A stretch of DNA of 64,000 nucleotides from Croceibacterium segetis (GTDB lineage: Bacteria > Pseudomonadota > Alphaproteobacteria > Sphingomonadales > Sphingomonadaceae): positions 1-64,000 of the forward strand of contig NZ_JAANOZ010000014.1 in assembly GCF_011320115.1 (NCBI RefSeq). Reading direction: 5' to 3'. This document shows positions 24,300 through 32,226 of this stretch, in pieces (position 1 is the first letter of the stretch; the number at the start of each line of letters is the position of its first letter). Below the pieces are notes generated by a model. It saw nothing but the letters and a program-made list of their open reading frames with translations, was not told where the DNA came from and did not search any database. A program made the position numbers and the translations under genes.

Positions 24300-26127
24300 G
24301 GCCAACCGGGAAGCGGCCGACGGACCGGCCGCTTCCCCCCCTGCTCACCGCGGTGAACCGCCGCGGCTGGCGATTTCGCTGGGGCAGTTCTCCAGCGCGG
24401 GGCGCAAGTCCGAGAACCAGGACTTCCACGGCGCTCTCCAGCCGGAGGGCGTCGTTCGCGCGAGCAAAGGGATCGCGGTGGCGATCGCCGACGGGATCAG
24501 TACCAGCCGTTTCGGCGCCGAAGCCGCTGAAACGGCGGTCAAGAGCTTCCTCTTGGACTATTACTGCACCCCCGAAAGCTGGAGCGTCCAGGCGAGCGCC
24601 GAGCGGGTGATCGCGGCGACGAACAGCTGGCTGCACGGTCAGAACGGGCGCCCCCTCAGCGACGAGGAGCGCGAGCGCGGGATGGTCTGCACCTTCAGCG
24701 CGCTGGTCCTCAAGTCGCGCACCGCGCACCTGTTCCACATCGGCGACGCCCGCATCGCCCGGCTGAGCGGCGGCACGCTTGAGCCGCTCACCGAGGCGCA
24801 CCGCGTCTCGCTCGGCGGCGGCGAGAGCTATCTCGGGCGGGCGCTGGGGGTGAATCGCCACGTCGAGATCGACCATCGCCGCCTGCCGCTGGCTCCCGGC
24901 GACCTGTTCGTGCTGACCACAGACGGCGTCCACGATCATCTCGGCGACCGCCAGTTGGCCGCCCTCGTGCTCGACTCGAACTCGCTCGACGCCGCCGCCG
25001 AGGCGGTGGCGCGCGCCGCGCTGGCGGCGGGCAGCGAGGACAACCTGACGGTCCAGCTCGTCCGCGTCGAATCGCTCCCCACGGGTGACGTGAGCGACCT
25101 GATCGGCCACGAGGCGGCGCTGCCGCCGGCGCCGCTGCTCGCGCCGGGGCAGACGTTCTCCGGCTACACCGTGCTGCGCGAGCTCCACGCCGGCAGCCGC
25201 AGCCACGTCTATCTCGCCCGCGACGAGGCCGACGGCCGCCGGGTCGCGCTCAAGGTCCTCTCGAGCGAGCACGGGCAGGACCCGGCGCAAGTCCGCGCGC
25301 TGCTGCTCGAAGAATGGGCGATGCGCCGGCTCGACCACCCGCACTTGCTCAAGGCCGCGCCGCAGCGCGGGCCGCGCAGCCACGCCTTCATTGTCAGCGA
25401 ATTCCTCGAAGGGCGCACGCTGCACCAATGGCTGCTCGACAACCCGCGCCCCGATCTGGCGACGGTTCGCACGATCGTCGGCCAGATCGCTTCCGGGCTG
25501 CACGCGCTCCACCGCCGCGGGATGCTCCACCGCGACTTGCGCCCGCACAACGTGCTGATCGATGTAGACGACACCGCCCGAATCATCGATTTCGGCTCGG
25601 TCCGGGTCGAGGGCGTCGACGAGCTCGGACCGCGCGAGATCGAGGACGCGGCTTATGCCGGCACGGTGCAATACAGCGCACCCGAGCTCTATCTCGGTGA
25701 GCCGGCCAGTGTGCAGAGCGACCTCTACTCGCTGGCGGCGATCGCTTACCGGATGCTGACCCGCGCGCTGCCGTACGGCACCGGGGTCGCCTCCGCGCGC
25801 ACACGCGCGGCGCAGCGCAAGCTGCGCTATGCCCCGGCGGCGGAAAGCAATCCGGCCGTTCCCGATTGGGTCGACGCAGCGCTGGCGCGCGCGCTCGCGG
25901 TCGATCCGCGGCAGCGCTACGCCGAGCTGAGCGAATTCACCTTCGACCTCGCCAATCCCAACGCCGCGCCGGTCAAGCCCGAGCCGCGTCCGCTGCTCGC
26001 GCGCGGCGCCGCCAGCGTATGGCGGGCGATTGCCGCCGCGCTGGCGCTGGCGCTGCTGGTGGCGATCCTCACCCGGCCGGACCTGCCCGGCCGCTCGCCC
26101 GCCTCGCAACAGGAGACCAAACGATGA
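24289..26127 (+). CDS. PP2C phosphatase-Ser/Thr kinase fusion with C-terminal membrane anchor
   Basis: This 612-residue protein carries two opposing activities. An N-terminal PP2C phosphatase (about 28-255) has RKSENQDFHG, VAIADGIS, LTTDGVHDH and SEDNLTV, the metal-binding Asp motifs. A Hanks-type kinase (about 285-540) has VALKVL, catalytic HRDLRPHNVL, IIDFGSV and a TVQYSAPELY activation segment; its glycine loop is degenerate. A single helix near residue 580 (AAALALALLVAILTRP) anchors it. The only in-frame conventional start is TTG 24289, overlapping the nitrite channel gene. Cotranscribed with nitrate genes, it may control uptake or reduction post-translationally; targets are unknown. Confidence 0.85.
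   Translation: MPPEANREAADGPAASPPAHRGEPPRLAISLGQFSSAGRKSENQDFHGALQPEGVVRASKGIAVAIADGISTSRFGAEAAETAVKSFLLDYYCTPESWSVQASAERVIAATNSWLHGQNGRPLSDEERERGMVCTFSALVLKSRTAHLFHIGDARIARLSGGTLEPLTEAHRVSLGGGESYLGRALGVNRHVEIDHRRLPLAPGDLFVLTTDGVHDHLGDRQLAALVLDSNSLDAAAEAVARAALAAGSEDNLTVQLVRVESLPTGDVSDLIGHEAALPPAPLLAPGQTFSGYTVLRELHAGSRSHVYLARDEADGRRVALKVLSSEHGQDPAQVRALLLEEWAMRRLDHPHLLKAAPQRGPRSHAFIVSEFLEGRTLHQWLLDNPRPDLATVRTIVGQIASGLHALHRRGMLHRDLRPHNVLIDVDDTARIIDFGSVRVEGVDELGPREIEDAAYAGTVQYSAPELYLGEPASVQSDLYSLAAIAYRMLTRALPYGTGVASARTRAAQRKLRYAPAAESNPAVPDWVDAALARALAVDPRQRYAELSEFTFDLANPNAAPVKPEPRPLLARGAASVWRAIAAALALALLVAILTRPDLPGRSPASQQETKR
24308..24337 (+). other. Strong hairpin at the 5' end of the phosphatase-kinase gene
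   Basis: An 11-bp perfect inverted repeat (GGGAAGCGGCC, 24308-24318; GGCCGCTTCCC, 24327-24337) surrounds an 8-base loop nine bases after the nitrite channel stop codon. No T-run follows. It lies inside the coding frame if TTG 24289 is the start. It may reduce expression of the kinase relative to the channel or stabilise the upstream message. Confidence 0.55.
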
Positions 26128-26567
26128 TGACCAAGGCCGATGTTACCGGAATGATCCGCGCCGCCAAGCGCGAACGCTCGCTCAGCTGGGCGGCGATCGC
26201 CGAAGCCGCCGGGCTGAGCGAGGTCTTCGTGACTTCCGCCTGCCTCGGCATGAACAGCCTCTCGTCCGACGCGGCGGGCAAAGTCGCCGCCTTGCTCGGC
26301 CTGCCCGGCGAAGCGGCGGTCGTGCTGAGCGAGTACCCGACGAAGGACTTCGCCCGCACCGTGCCGACCGACCCGTGCATCTACCGCTGGTACGAAGTGA
26401 CCGGCGTCTTCGGCGAGGCCTTCAAGGAACTGGTCCAGGAAAAATTCGGCGACGGAATCATGAGCGCGATCGATTTCGACATGGCGATCGAGCGCGTTGC
26501 GCATGACAAGGGCGACCGGGTGCAGGTGGTGATGACCGGCAAGTTCCTGCCTTACAAGAGCTGGTAA
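26124..26567 (+). CDS. cynS: Cyanase (cyanate hydratase)
   Basis: The 147-residue protein matches cyanase along its whole length. The catalytic triad is present with the correct spacing: Arg88 and Glu91 in YRWYEVTG and Ser114 in GIMSAIDF, corresponding to R96, E99 and S122 of the E. coli enzyme. It converts cyanate and bicarbonate to carbamate, hence ammonia and CO2, in the cytoplasm. AGGAG lies eight bases before ATG 26124, which overlaps the kinase stop. Placing it in a nitrate operon makes cyanate an extra nitrogen source under the same control. Confidence 0.95.
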   Translation: MMTKADVTGMIRAAKRERSLSWAAIAEAAGLSEVFVTSACLGMNSLSSDAAGKVAALLGLPGEAAVVLSEYPTKDFARTVPTDPCIYRWYEVTGVFGEAFKELVQEKFGDGIMSAIDFDMAIERVAHDKGDRVQVVMTGKFLPYKSW

Positions 26568-26582
26568 ACCACCGGAAAACCA

Positions 26583-26597
26583 TGCTGCACTGCAAAA
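26583..26597 (+). promoter_or_regulatory. Motif TGCTGCACTGCAAAA before the nirB leader
   Basis: The motif matches 14 of 15 bases of the element before the nrtA leader and has a TGCA-C-TGCA dyad like the one before nasT. It sits 15 bases after the cynS stop. It may be the promoter or activator site for a separate nirB transcript. Confidence 0.4.
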
Positions 26598-26654
26598 AGA
26601 GCTTGCCCGAAACGAGCCGAATCAGGTATCCAGCAGGCAAGCGCTAGGCGTGCC

Positions 26655-26754
26655 CGTCCACCGATGGACGAACCGGCCCCTTCGCCAACGCAGCAGTACA
26701 ACGTGGCAACGGCGCCGCCAGTCTCGCCCTCGGGCATGACTTGGCGGCTTTTTT
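26655..26754 (+). promoter_or_regulatory. ANTAR-responsive leader RNA of nirB-nirD-nasA
   Basis: Hairpin 1: arms 26655-26659 and 26666-26670 (CGTCC/GGACG), hexaloop ACCGAT. Hairpin 2: arms 26703-26707 and 26714-26718 (GTGGC/GCCGC), hexaloop AACGGC. Both loops carry A1 and G4. Hairpin 2 shares its 3' arm with a strong terminator. The layout and several blocks (GTCC...GGACG, GTGGCAACGG) match the nrtA leader, so the two are paralogous elements for NasT antitermination. Confidence 0.85.
26714..26754 (+). terminator. Leader intrinsic terminator before nirB
   Basis: GCCGCCA (26714-26720) pairs with TGGCGGC (26742-26748), extended inward by GTC/GAC and an inner GCC-CTCG-GGC hairpin, and is followed directly by six T. 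It is the clearest intrinsic terminator in the window, yet it lies 31 bases upstream of nirB, so it must act as an attenuator. Confidence 0.88.
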
Positions 26755-26784
26755 GCGTGCGTTGTCGGGAAGGAACGACGAGGA

Positions 26785-29283
26785 ATGAACGCTCCGGCAA
26801 ACTTCGCGATGTCGAAGTCCGCGTGCGAAAAGCTGGTGGTGATCGGCAACGGCATGGCCGGCTGCCGCGCGGTCGAGGAGATAATTGCCCGAGACCCGGC
26901 GCGCTACGCGGTGACGATCTTCGGCGCCGAGCCGCGAGTGAACTACAACCGCATCATGCTCTCCCCCGTCCTCGCCGGCGAGAAGAGCTTCGACGACATC
27001 GTCATCAACTCGGCCGAATGGTACGCAGCCAACGGCATCGAGCTGATCGCCGGCGACCCGGTGATCCATATCGACCGCGACCTTCGCCAGGTCGTCGCCC
27101 GCTCCGGGCGGATCGAGAGCTACGACCGGCTACTGATCGCCACCGGGTCGGACCCTTTCGTGATCCCGGTTCCGGGCAAGGACCTGCCGGGCGTGGTCAC
27201 TTTCCGCGACCTCGACGACGTCGACAAGATGCTCGCCGCGGCCGAGCGCGGCGGCAGCGCGGTGGTCATCGGCGGCGGCCTGCTCGGCCTCGAAGCGGCG
27301 CACGGGCTTTCCTTGCGCGGGATGCAGGTCACCGTGATCCACCTGATGCCGACGCTGATGGAGCGCCAGCTCGACGAAGCCGCCGGCTGGCTGCTCAAGA
27401 CCGAGCTCGAGCGGCGCGGACAGGCGATCCTCACCGAAGCCGACACCGAGGCGATCGTCGAGAAGGACGGCCATGTCGCCGGGGTGCGGCTGAAGGACGG
27501 CCGCGAAATTCCTGCCGACCTCGTGGTCATGGCCGTCGGCATCCGGCCGAACACGGCGCTCGCCAAGGCGGCCGGCCTCGAGTGCGAACGCGGTGTCATG
27601 GTCGACGATCACTTGGTCACTTCGGACCCGGCCGTCCTCGCCGTCGGCGAATGCGTGCAGCACCGCGGCCAGTGCTACGGGCTGGTCGCGCCCTTGTGGG
27701 AGATGTGCCGCGCGCTCGCCGATCGCCTGACCGACGCGGCGCTTGACGATTCTGGCGGCTATGAGGGTTCGGTCACCTCGACCAAGCTCAAGGTCTCCGG
27801 AATCGAGGTCTTCTCGGCAGGCGATTTCTCGGGCGGTGACGATACCGAGGACATCGTCATGCGTGACGCCGCCCGCGGGGTCTACAAGCGCGTGGTGCTG
27901 CGCGACGACAAGCTAATCGGCACGGTGCTCTACGGCGATACGGCCGACGGTTCCTGGTACTTCGACCTTCTGAAGAAGGGCGAGGATGTCTCGGACATCC
28001 GCGACGCCCTGATCTTCGGCCAGGCTTACGCGTCCGGCGGTGCGCTGGCGGACCCTAATTCGGCCGTTGCGGCGCTCTCCGACGAGGCGGAGATCTGCGG
28101 CTGCAACGGCGTTTCCAAGGGCAAGGTCATCGCGACGATCCGTGGCGGGGCCGACAGCCTCGCAGCGGTCCGCTCGCAGTGCAAGGCGAGCGCGAGTTGC
28201 GGCTCGTGCACCGGGCTCGTCGAGAGCCTGCTGACGCTGACTCTCGGCGACGATGTGCAGCGGGGTGCGACGACGCTGTGCGGCTGCACCAGCTACACCC
28301 ACGAAGACGTGCGCCGGGTGATCCTCGAACGCGAGCTCAAGGCAATCCCCGAAGTGATGCAGCAGCTCCACTGGTCGACGCCCGACGGCTGCGCCTCGTG
28401 CCGCCCGGCGCTCAATTACTACCTGCTGTGCGCCTGGCCCGGCGAATACGTCGACGACCAGAAGAGCCGCTTCGTCAACGAGCGGATGCACGCCAACATC
28501 CAGAAGGACGGGACCTATTCCGTCGTCCCGCGGATGTGGGGCGGGCTGACCAACCCGCGCGAGCTGCGGGCGATCGCCGACGTGGTCGAGAAATTCAACG
28601 CGCCGATGGTCAAGGTCACCGGCGGCCAGCGGCTCGACATCTTCGGGATCAAGAAGGAAGACCTGCCGGCCGTCTGGGCCGACCTCAACGCGGCCGGGAT
28701 GGTCTCGGGCCACGCCTACGGCAAATCGCTGCGCACGGTGAAGACGTGCGTCGGCAACGAATGGTGCCGCTTCGGCACCCAGGATTCGACCGGCCTCGGG
28801 GTGAAGATCGAACAGATGACCTGGGGCAGCTGGATGCCGCACAAGTTCAAGATCGCCGTCAGCGGCTGTCCGCGCAACTGCGCCGAGGCGACGATCAAGG
28901 ACTTCGGCGTGGTCTGCGTCGACAGCGGCTACGAGCTGCACGTCGGCGGCAACGGCGGGATCAAGGTTCGCGTCACCGACCTGCTGTGCAAGGTGGAGAC
29001 CGAGGAGCAGGCGCTCGAGCACTGCGCGGCGTTCATCCAGCTCTACCGCGAAGAGGCGCATTACCTCGAGCGGACCGCGCCGTGGATCGAGCGCGTCGGG
29101 CTGGATCACGTCAAGGCCGAGCTGTTCGACGATCCCGACGCGGTGCGGCGCCTGGCGGCCCGGTTTCGCTACTCGCAGCAGTTCATGCAGGACGATCCCT
29201 GGGCTAAGCGCGCGGCCGGAGAGCGGCCCGACCTCCATTCGCACATCGGCGAAGTCCGCCCTCTTTCCCTGGAGACTATCTGA
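26785..29283 (+). CDS. nirB: Assimilatory nitrite reductase [NAD(P)H] large subunit
   Basis: The 832-residue flavoprotein reduces nitrite to ammonia with NAD(P)H. The N-terminal FAD/NAD(P)H half has VVIGNGMAGCRAVEEI and AVVIGGGLLGLEAAHGL. A BFD-type [2Fe-2S] domain follows (about 430-490; CGCNGVSKGKV, CGSCTGLVE). The C-terminal half is the sirohaem/[4Fe-4S] nitrite reductase module, with ligands in TCVGNEWCRFGTQDS (C-x5-C) and SGCPRNCAEA (C-x3-C). AGGAACGACGAGG provides the ribosome site. It follows the leader attenuator and overlaps nirD by ATGA. Confidence 0.96.
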   Translation: MNAPANFAMSKSACEKLVVIGNGMAGCRAVEEIIARDPARYAVTIFGAEPRVNYNRIMLSPVLAGEKSFDDIVINSAEWYAANGIELIAGDPVIHIDRDLRQVVARSGRIESYDRLLIATGSDPFVIPVPGKDLPGVVTFRDLDDVDKMLAAAERGGSAVVIGGGLLGLEAAHGLSLRGMQVTVIHLMPTLMERQLDEAAGWLLKTELERRGQAILTEADTEAIVEKDGHVAGVRLKDGREIPADLVVMAVGIRPNTALAKAAGLECERGVMVDDHLVTSDPAVLAVGECVQHRGQCYGLVAPLWEMCRALADRLTDAALDDSGGYEGSVTSTKLKVSGIEVFSAGDFSGGDDTEDIVMRDAARGVYKRVVLRDDKLIGTVLYGDTADGSWYFDLLKKGEDVSDIRDALIFGQAYASGGALADPNSAVAALSDEAEICGCNGVSKGKVIATIRGGADSLAAVRSQCKASASCGSCTGLVESLLTLTLGDDVQRGATTLCGCTSYTHEDVRRVILERELKAIPEVMQQLHWSTPDGCASCRPALNYYLLCAWPGEYVDDQKSRFVNERMHANIQKDGTYSVVPRMWGGLTNPRELRAIADVVEKFNAPMVKVTGGQRLDIFGIKKEDLPAVWADLNAAGMVSGHAYGKSLRTVKTCVGNEWCRFGTQDSTGLGVKIEQMTWGSWMPHKFKIAVSGCPRNCAEATIKDFGVVCVDSGYELHVGGNGGIKVRVTDLLCKVETEEQALEHCAAFIQLYREEAHYLERTAPWIERVGLDHVKAELFDDPDAVRRLAARFRYSQQFMQDDPWAKRAAGERPDLHSHIGEVRPLSLETI

Positions 29284-29624
29284 TGAGCCCCCTTTGGCTG
29301 GATATCGGTCCGGCGTCGCAGATCGAGCCCGGCAGTGCACGAACGCTGCCGGTGCTCGGCGGCGAGGAGATCGCCGTGTTCCGCACCGCGCGCGGCGAGG
29401 TCTACGCGTTGGTCAATAAGTGCCCCCACAAGCAGGGCCCGCTGAGCCAGGGCATCGTCCACGGCGACAGCGTGACCTGTCCGCTGCACAACTACCGCAT
29501 CTCGCTGCGCACCGGCGAGGCGCTCGGCGACGACCAAGGCTGCACGCCGACGATACCGCTCAAGCTAGAGGCCGGGCGCATCTTCCTGCTGCGCGAGGCG
29601 GTGCTGGGGCGCCAGGCCGCCTGA
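29283..29624 (+). CDS. nirD: Nitrite reductase [NAD(P)H] small subunit, Rieske type
   Basis: This 113-residue Rieske-fold protein partners NirB. It retains the iron-sulphur ligands: Cys and His in NKCPHKQGPL and Cys and His in VTCPLHNYR. Some NirD proteins have lost these, so an electron-transfer role is possible here rather than a purely structural one. Its ATG overlaps the nirB stop, ensuring matched synthesis, and the nasA GTG start follows one base after its own stop. Confidence 0.93.
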   Translation: MSPLWLDIGPASQIEPGSARTLPVLGGEEIAVFRTARGEVYALVNKCPHKQGPLSQGIVHGDSVTCPLHNYRISLRTGEALGDDQGCTPTIPLKLEAGRIFLLREAVLGRQAA

Positions 29625-29625
29625 G

Positions 29626-32226
29626 GTGAACGCGATCCGCACCACTTGCGCGTATTGCGGCGTCGGCTGCGGCATCGCGGCGGCGGTGACCGGCGAGCGT
29701 GAGGTGACGATCGCCGGCGATCTCGATCATCCGGCCAATCGCGGCAAGCTGTGCTCGAAAGGGACCCACCTGGGCGAGACGGTGGGCCTGGAGGGGCGGC
29801 TGCTCCATCCCGAGATCGGCGGCAAACGGACAAGCTGGGACCGCGCGATCCGACATGTTGCGCGCAAACTCGCCGATACCATCGCCCGCCACGGGCCGGA
29901 GAGCATCGCGTTCTACGTTTCGGGCCAGTTGCTGACCGAGGACTACTACGTCGCCAACAAGCTGATGAAGGGCTTCATCGGCTCGGCCAACGTCGACACC
30001 AACAGCCGCCTGTGCATGTCGAGCGCCGTCGCCGGCCACACCCGCGCTTTCGGCGAGGACGTCGTGCCAGCGAGCTACGACGATCTCGAGCGGGCCGACC
30101 TGATCGTCCTGGTCGGGTCGAACGCCGCCTGGTGCCATCCGATCGTCCACCAGCGGATCATGGCTGCGCGCGCCGCGCGCGGGACCAGGCTGGTGGTGAT
30201 CGACCCGCGCCGGACCGAGACCTGCGAAGGCGCCGATCTCCACCTGCAACTGCGGCCGGGCAGCGACGTCGCGCTGATGAACGGCCTGCTGGCCCATTGC
30301 CGCGACGAGGGCGTGCTGGATCGGGGCTTCATCGACGCTCATGTCGCCGAGCCGAAGGGGTTCTGGGACGCGCTCGGGCAGGGCAGCGACCTATGGTCGA
30401 CCGCCGCCGCGTGCGATCTTTCGCCCGCCGACTTGCGCGCGTTCTACGATGTCTTCGCCAAGCACCCGCGCACGGTCACATTGTTCAGCCAGGGGGTGAA
30501 CCAATCGCTGCGCGGCACGGATCAGGTCAATGCCATCATCAACGTCCACCTCGCCACAGGCCGGATCGCCAAGCCCGGCGCGGGCCCGTTCTCGATCACC
30601 GGACAGCCCAACGCGATGGGCGGCCGCGAAGTGGGCGGTCTCGCCTCGGCGCTCGCCGCGCACAGGGATTTCGCGGCCGAGAATGTCGAGGAAGCGCGTC
30701 GCTTCTGGTCGGCGCCGCGGATGGCCACGAGGCCCGGCCTCAAGGCCGTCGATCTGTTTCGCGCGGTCGGCGAAGGCAGGATCAAGGCGCTATGGATCAT
30801 GGCGACCAATCCGGCGGTTTCGTTGCCCGACGCCGGCAAGGTTCGCGAGGCGCTCGCCGCCTGTCCATTCGTGGCGGTGTCCGACTGCATGGCAGATACC
30901 GACACGATACGCTTCGCCCACGTGAAGCTGCCCGCCGCGGCATGGGGCGAAAAGGACGGCACGGTTACCAACAGCGAGCGCACGATCAGCCGTCAGCGCG
31001 CGCTGTTCCCGCTTCCAGGAGAGGCGCGGCCCGACTGGTGGATCGTCACCCAGGTCGCCCGCGCGATGGGCTGGCGGGGCGCCTTCTCTTACGACCATGC
31101 GGCCGAGATATTCCGCGAGCACGCGCGGCTCTCGGCCTACCGGAACGACGGCGCACGCCTGTTCGACCTGGGTAGCCACGCGGCGCTGACCAACCGCGAA
31201 TACGACGAGCTCGAGCCGTTCCGCTGGGGCGGCACCCCCTTCGCCGACGGCCGCTTCCCCACGCCCGACGGCAAGGCGCGGCTGGTGCCAGTGGCGCAGC
31301 TGGCGCTCGGCGAGCCGCTGCGCAAATGGCCGTTGACGCTCAACACCGGGCGCTATCGCGACCAGTGGCACACGATGACCCGCACCGGCCTCTCGCCGAA
31401 GCTCTCGCAGCATCGCCGCGAGCCGCTCGTCGAGATGCATCCGCTCGATGCCGAGGCACAGGGTATCGACGATGGGGATCTCGTGCGGCTGGCGTCGCCG
31501 CAAGGAGAAAGCGTGTTTCGCGCCGCGATCGCCGCCGGCCAGCGGCGCGGCGAGCTGTTCGTGCCGATCCACTGGACCGACCGCCAGTCGAGCGGGGGGA
31601 GAACCGGCCTGCTGCCGCGTCCGCTCGTCGATCCGCATTCGGGACAGCCGGGCTTCAAGGCCACTCCGGCGCGGATGGACAAGGCGGCGTTCGAATGGAG
31701 CGGCTTCCTGGTCACGCGCACCCTGCCCCAGCGGATCGAGGCCGAGTACTTCGCCATCGTTCGCGTCGGCCACGGCTGGCTGGTCGAGCTGGCCGGCAAC
31801 GGCGACCCCGCCGCGCTCGCCAAGGGACTGCTGCCACGCGGCGAGCGGGCCGAGAACGTCGACGCCGGGCGGGGCAGCTTGCGCGTCGCGGTGCTTGGCG
31901 GCGGGCGCCTCGCGGCCGCGCTCTACATCACCCGCAGCGGCAAATTGCCGGGCCGCGAGTGGCTCGTCGATCGGCTCGCCGCGGCCGAAGCAAGCGCGGT
32001 CGAACTGCTCGCGGGCCGTTCGGCGGCTCCGTTGGTAGAGCGCGGCCCAATCGTCTGCGCGTGCTTCGACGTCGGCCTCACCACGATTGTCGAAGCGATC
32101 GTCAGCCAGCGGCTGGTGAGCGTCGAGGCCGTCGGCCGGACGCTGTCCGCGGGGACCAATTGCGGCTCGTGCCGCCCCGCGATCGAACGCCTGATCGGCG
32201 AAAGCAAGGAGGCCGCCCATGCATGA
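29626..32226 (+). CDS. nasA: Assimilatory nitrate reductase catalytic subunit
   Basis: The 866-residue molybdoenzyme reduces nitrate to nitrite in the cytoplasm. The start is GTG 29626. The [4Fe-4S] ligands Cys8, Cys11, Cys15 and Cys43 (TTCAYCGVGCG; GKLCSKG) precede the molybdopterin domain (SRLCMSSAVAGHTRAFGEDV) and the molybdopterin dinucleotide-binding domain from about residue 560. A C-terminal BFD-like [2Fe-2S] domain (CACFDVGLTTIVEAI, TNCGSCRPAIERLI) shows it is the NasA/NarB form with an extra cluster for accepting electrons. No separate electron-transfer subunit gene is present. It overlaps cobA by 8 bases. Confidence 0.95.
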   Translation: MNAIRTTCAYCGVGCGIAAAVTGEREVTIAGDLDHPANRGKLCSKGTHLGETVGLEGRLLHPEIGGKRTSWDRAIRHVARKLADTIARHGPESIAFYVSGQLLTEDYYVANKLMKGFIGSANVDTNSRLCMSSAVAGHTRAFGEDVVPASYDDLERADLIVLVGSNAAWCHPIVHQRIMAARAARGTRLVVIDPRRTETCEGADLHLQLRPGSDVALMNGLLAHCRDEGVLDRGFIDAHVAEPKGFWDALGQGSDLWSTAAACDLSPADLRAFYDVFAKHPRTVTLFSQGVNQSLRGTDQVNAIINVHLATGRIAKPGAGPFSITGQPNAMGGREVGGLASALAAHRDFAAENVEEARRFWSAPRMATRPGLKAVDLFRAVGEGRIKALWIMATNPAVSLPDAGKVREALAACPFVAVSDCMADTDTIRFAHVKLPAAAWGEKDGTVTNSERTISRQRALFPLPGEARPDWWIVTQVARAMGWRGAFSYDHAAEIFREHARLSAYRNDGARLFDLGSHAALTNREYDELEPFRWGGTPFADGRFPTPDGKARLVPVAQLALGEPLRKWPLTLNTGRYRDQWHTMTRTGLSPKLSQHRREPLVEMHPLDAEAQGIDDGDLVRLASPQGESVFRAAIAAGQRRGELFVPIHWTDRQSSGGRTGLLPRPLVDPHSGQPGFKATPARMDKAAFEWSGFLVTRTLPQRIEAEYFAIVRVGHGWLVELAGNGDPAALAKGLLPRGERAENVDAGRGSLRVAVLGGGRLAAALYITRSGKLPGREWLVDRLAAAEASAVELLAGRSAAPLVERGPIVCACFDVGLTTIVEAIVSQRLVSVEAVGRTLSAGTNCGSCRPAIERLIGESKEAAHA

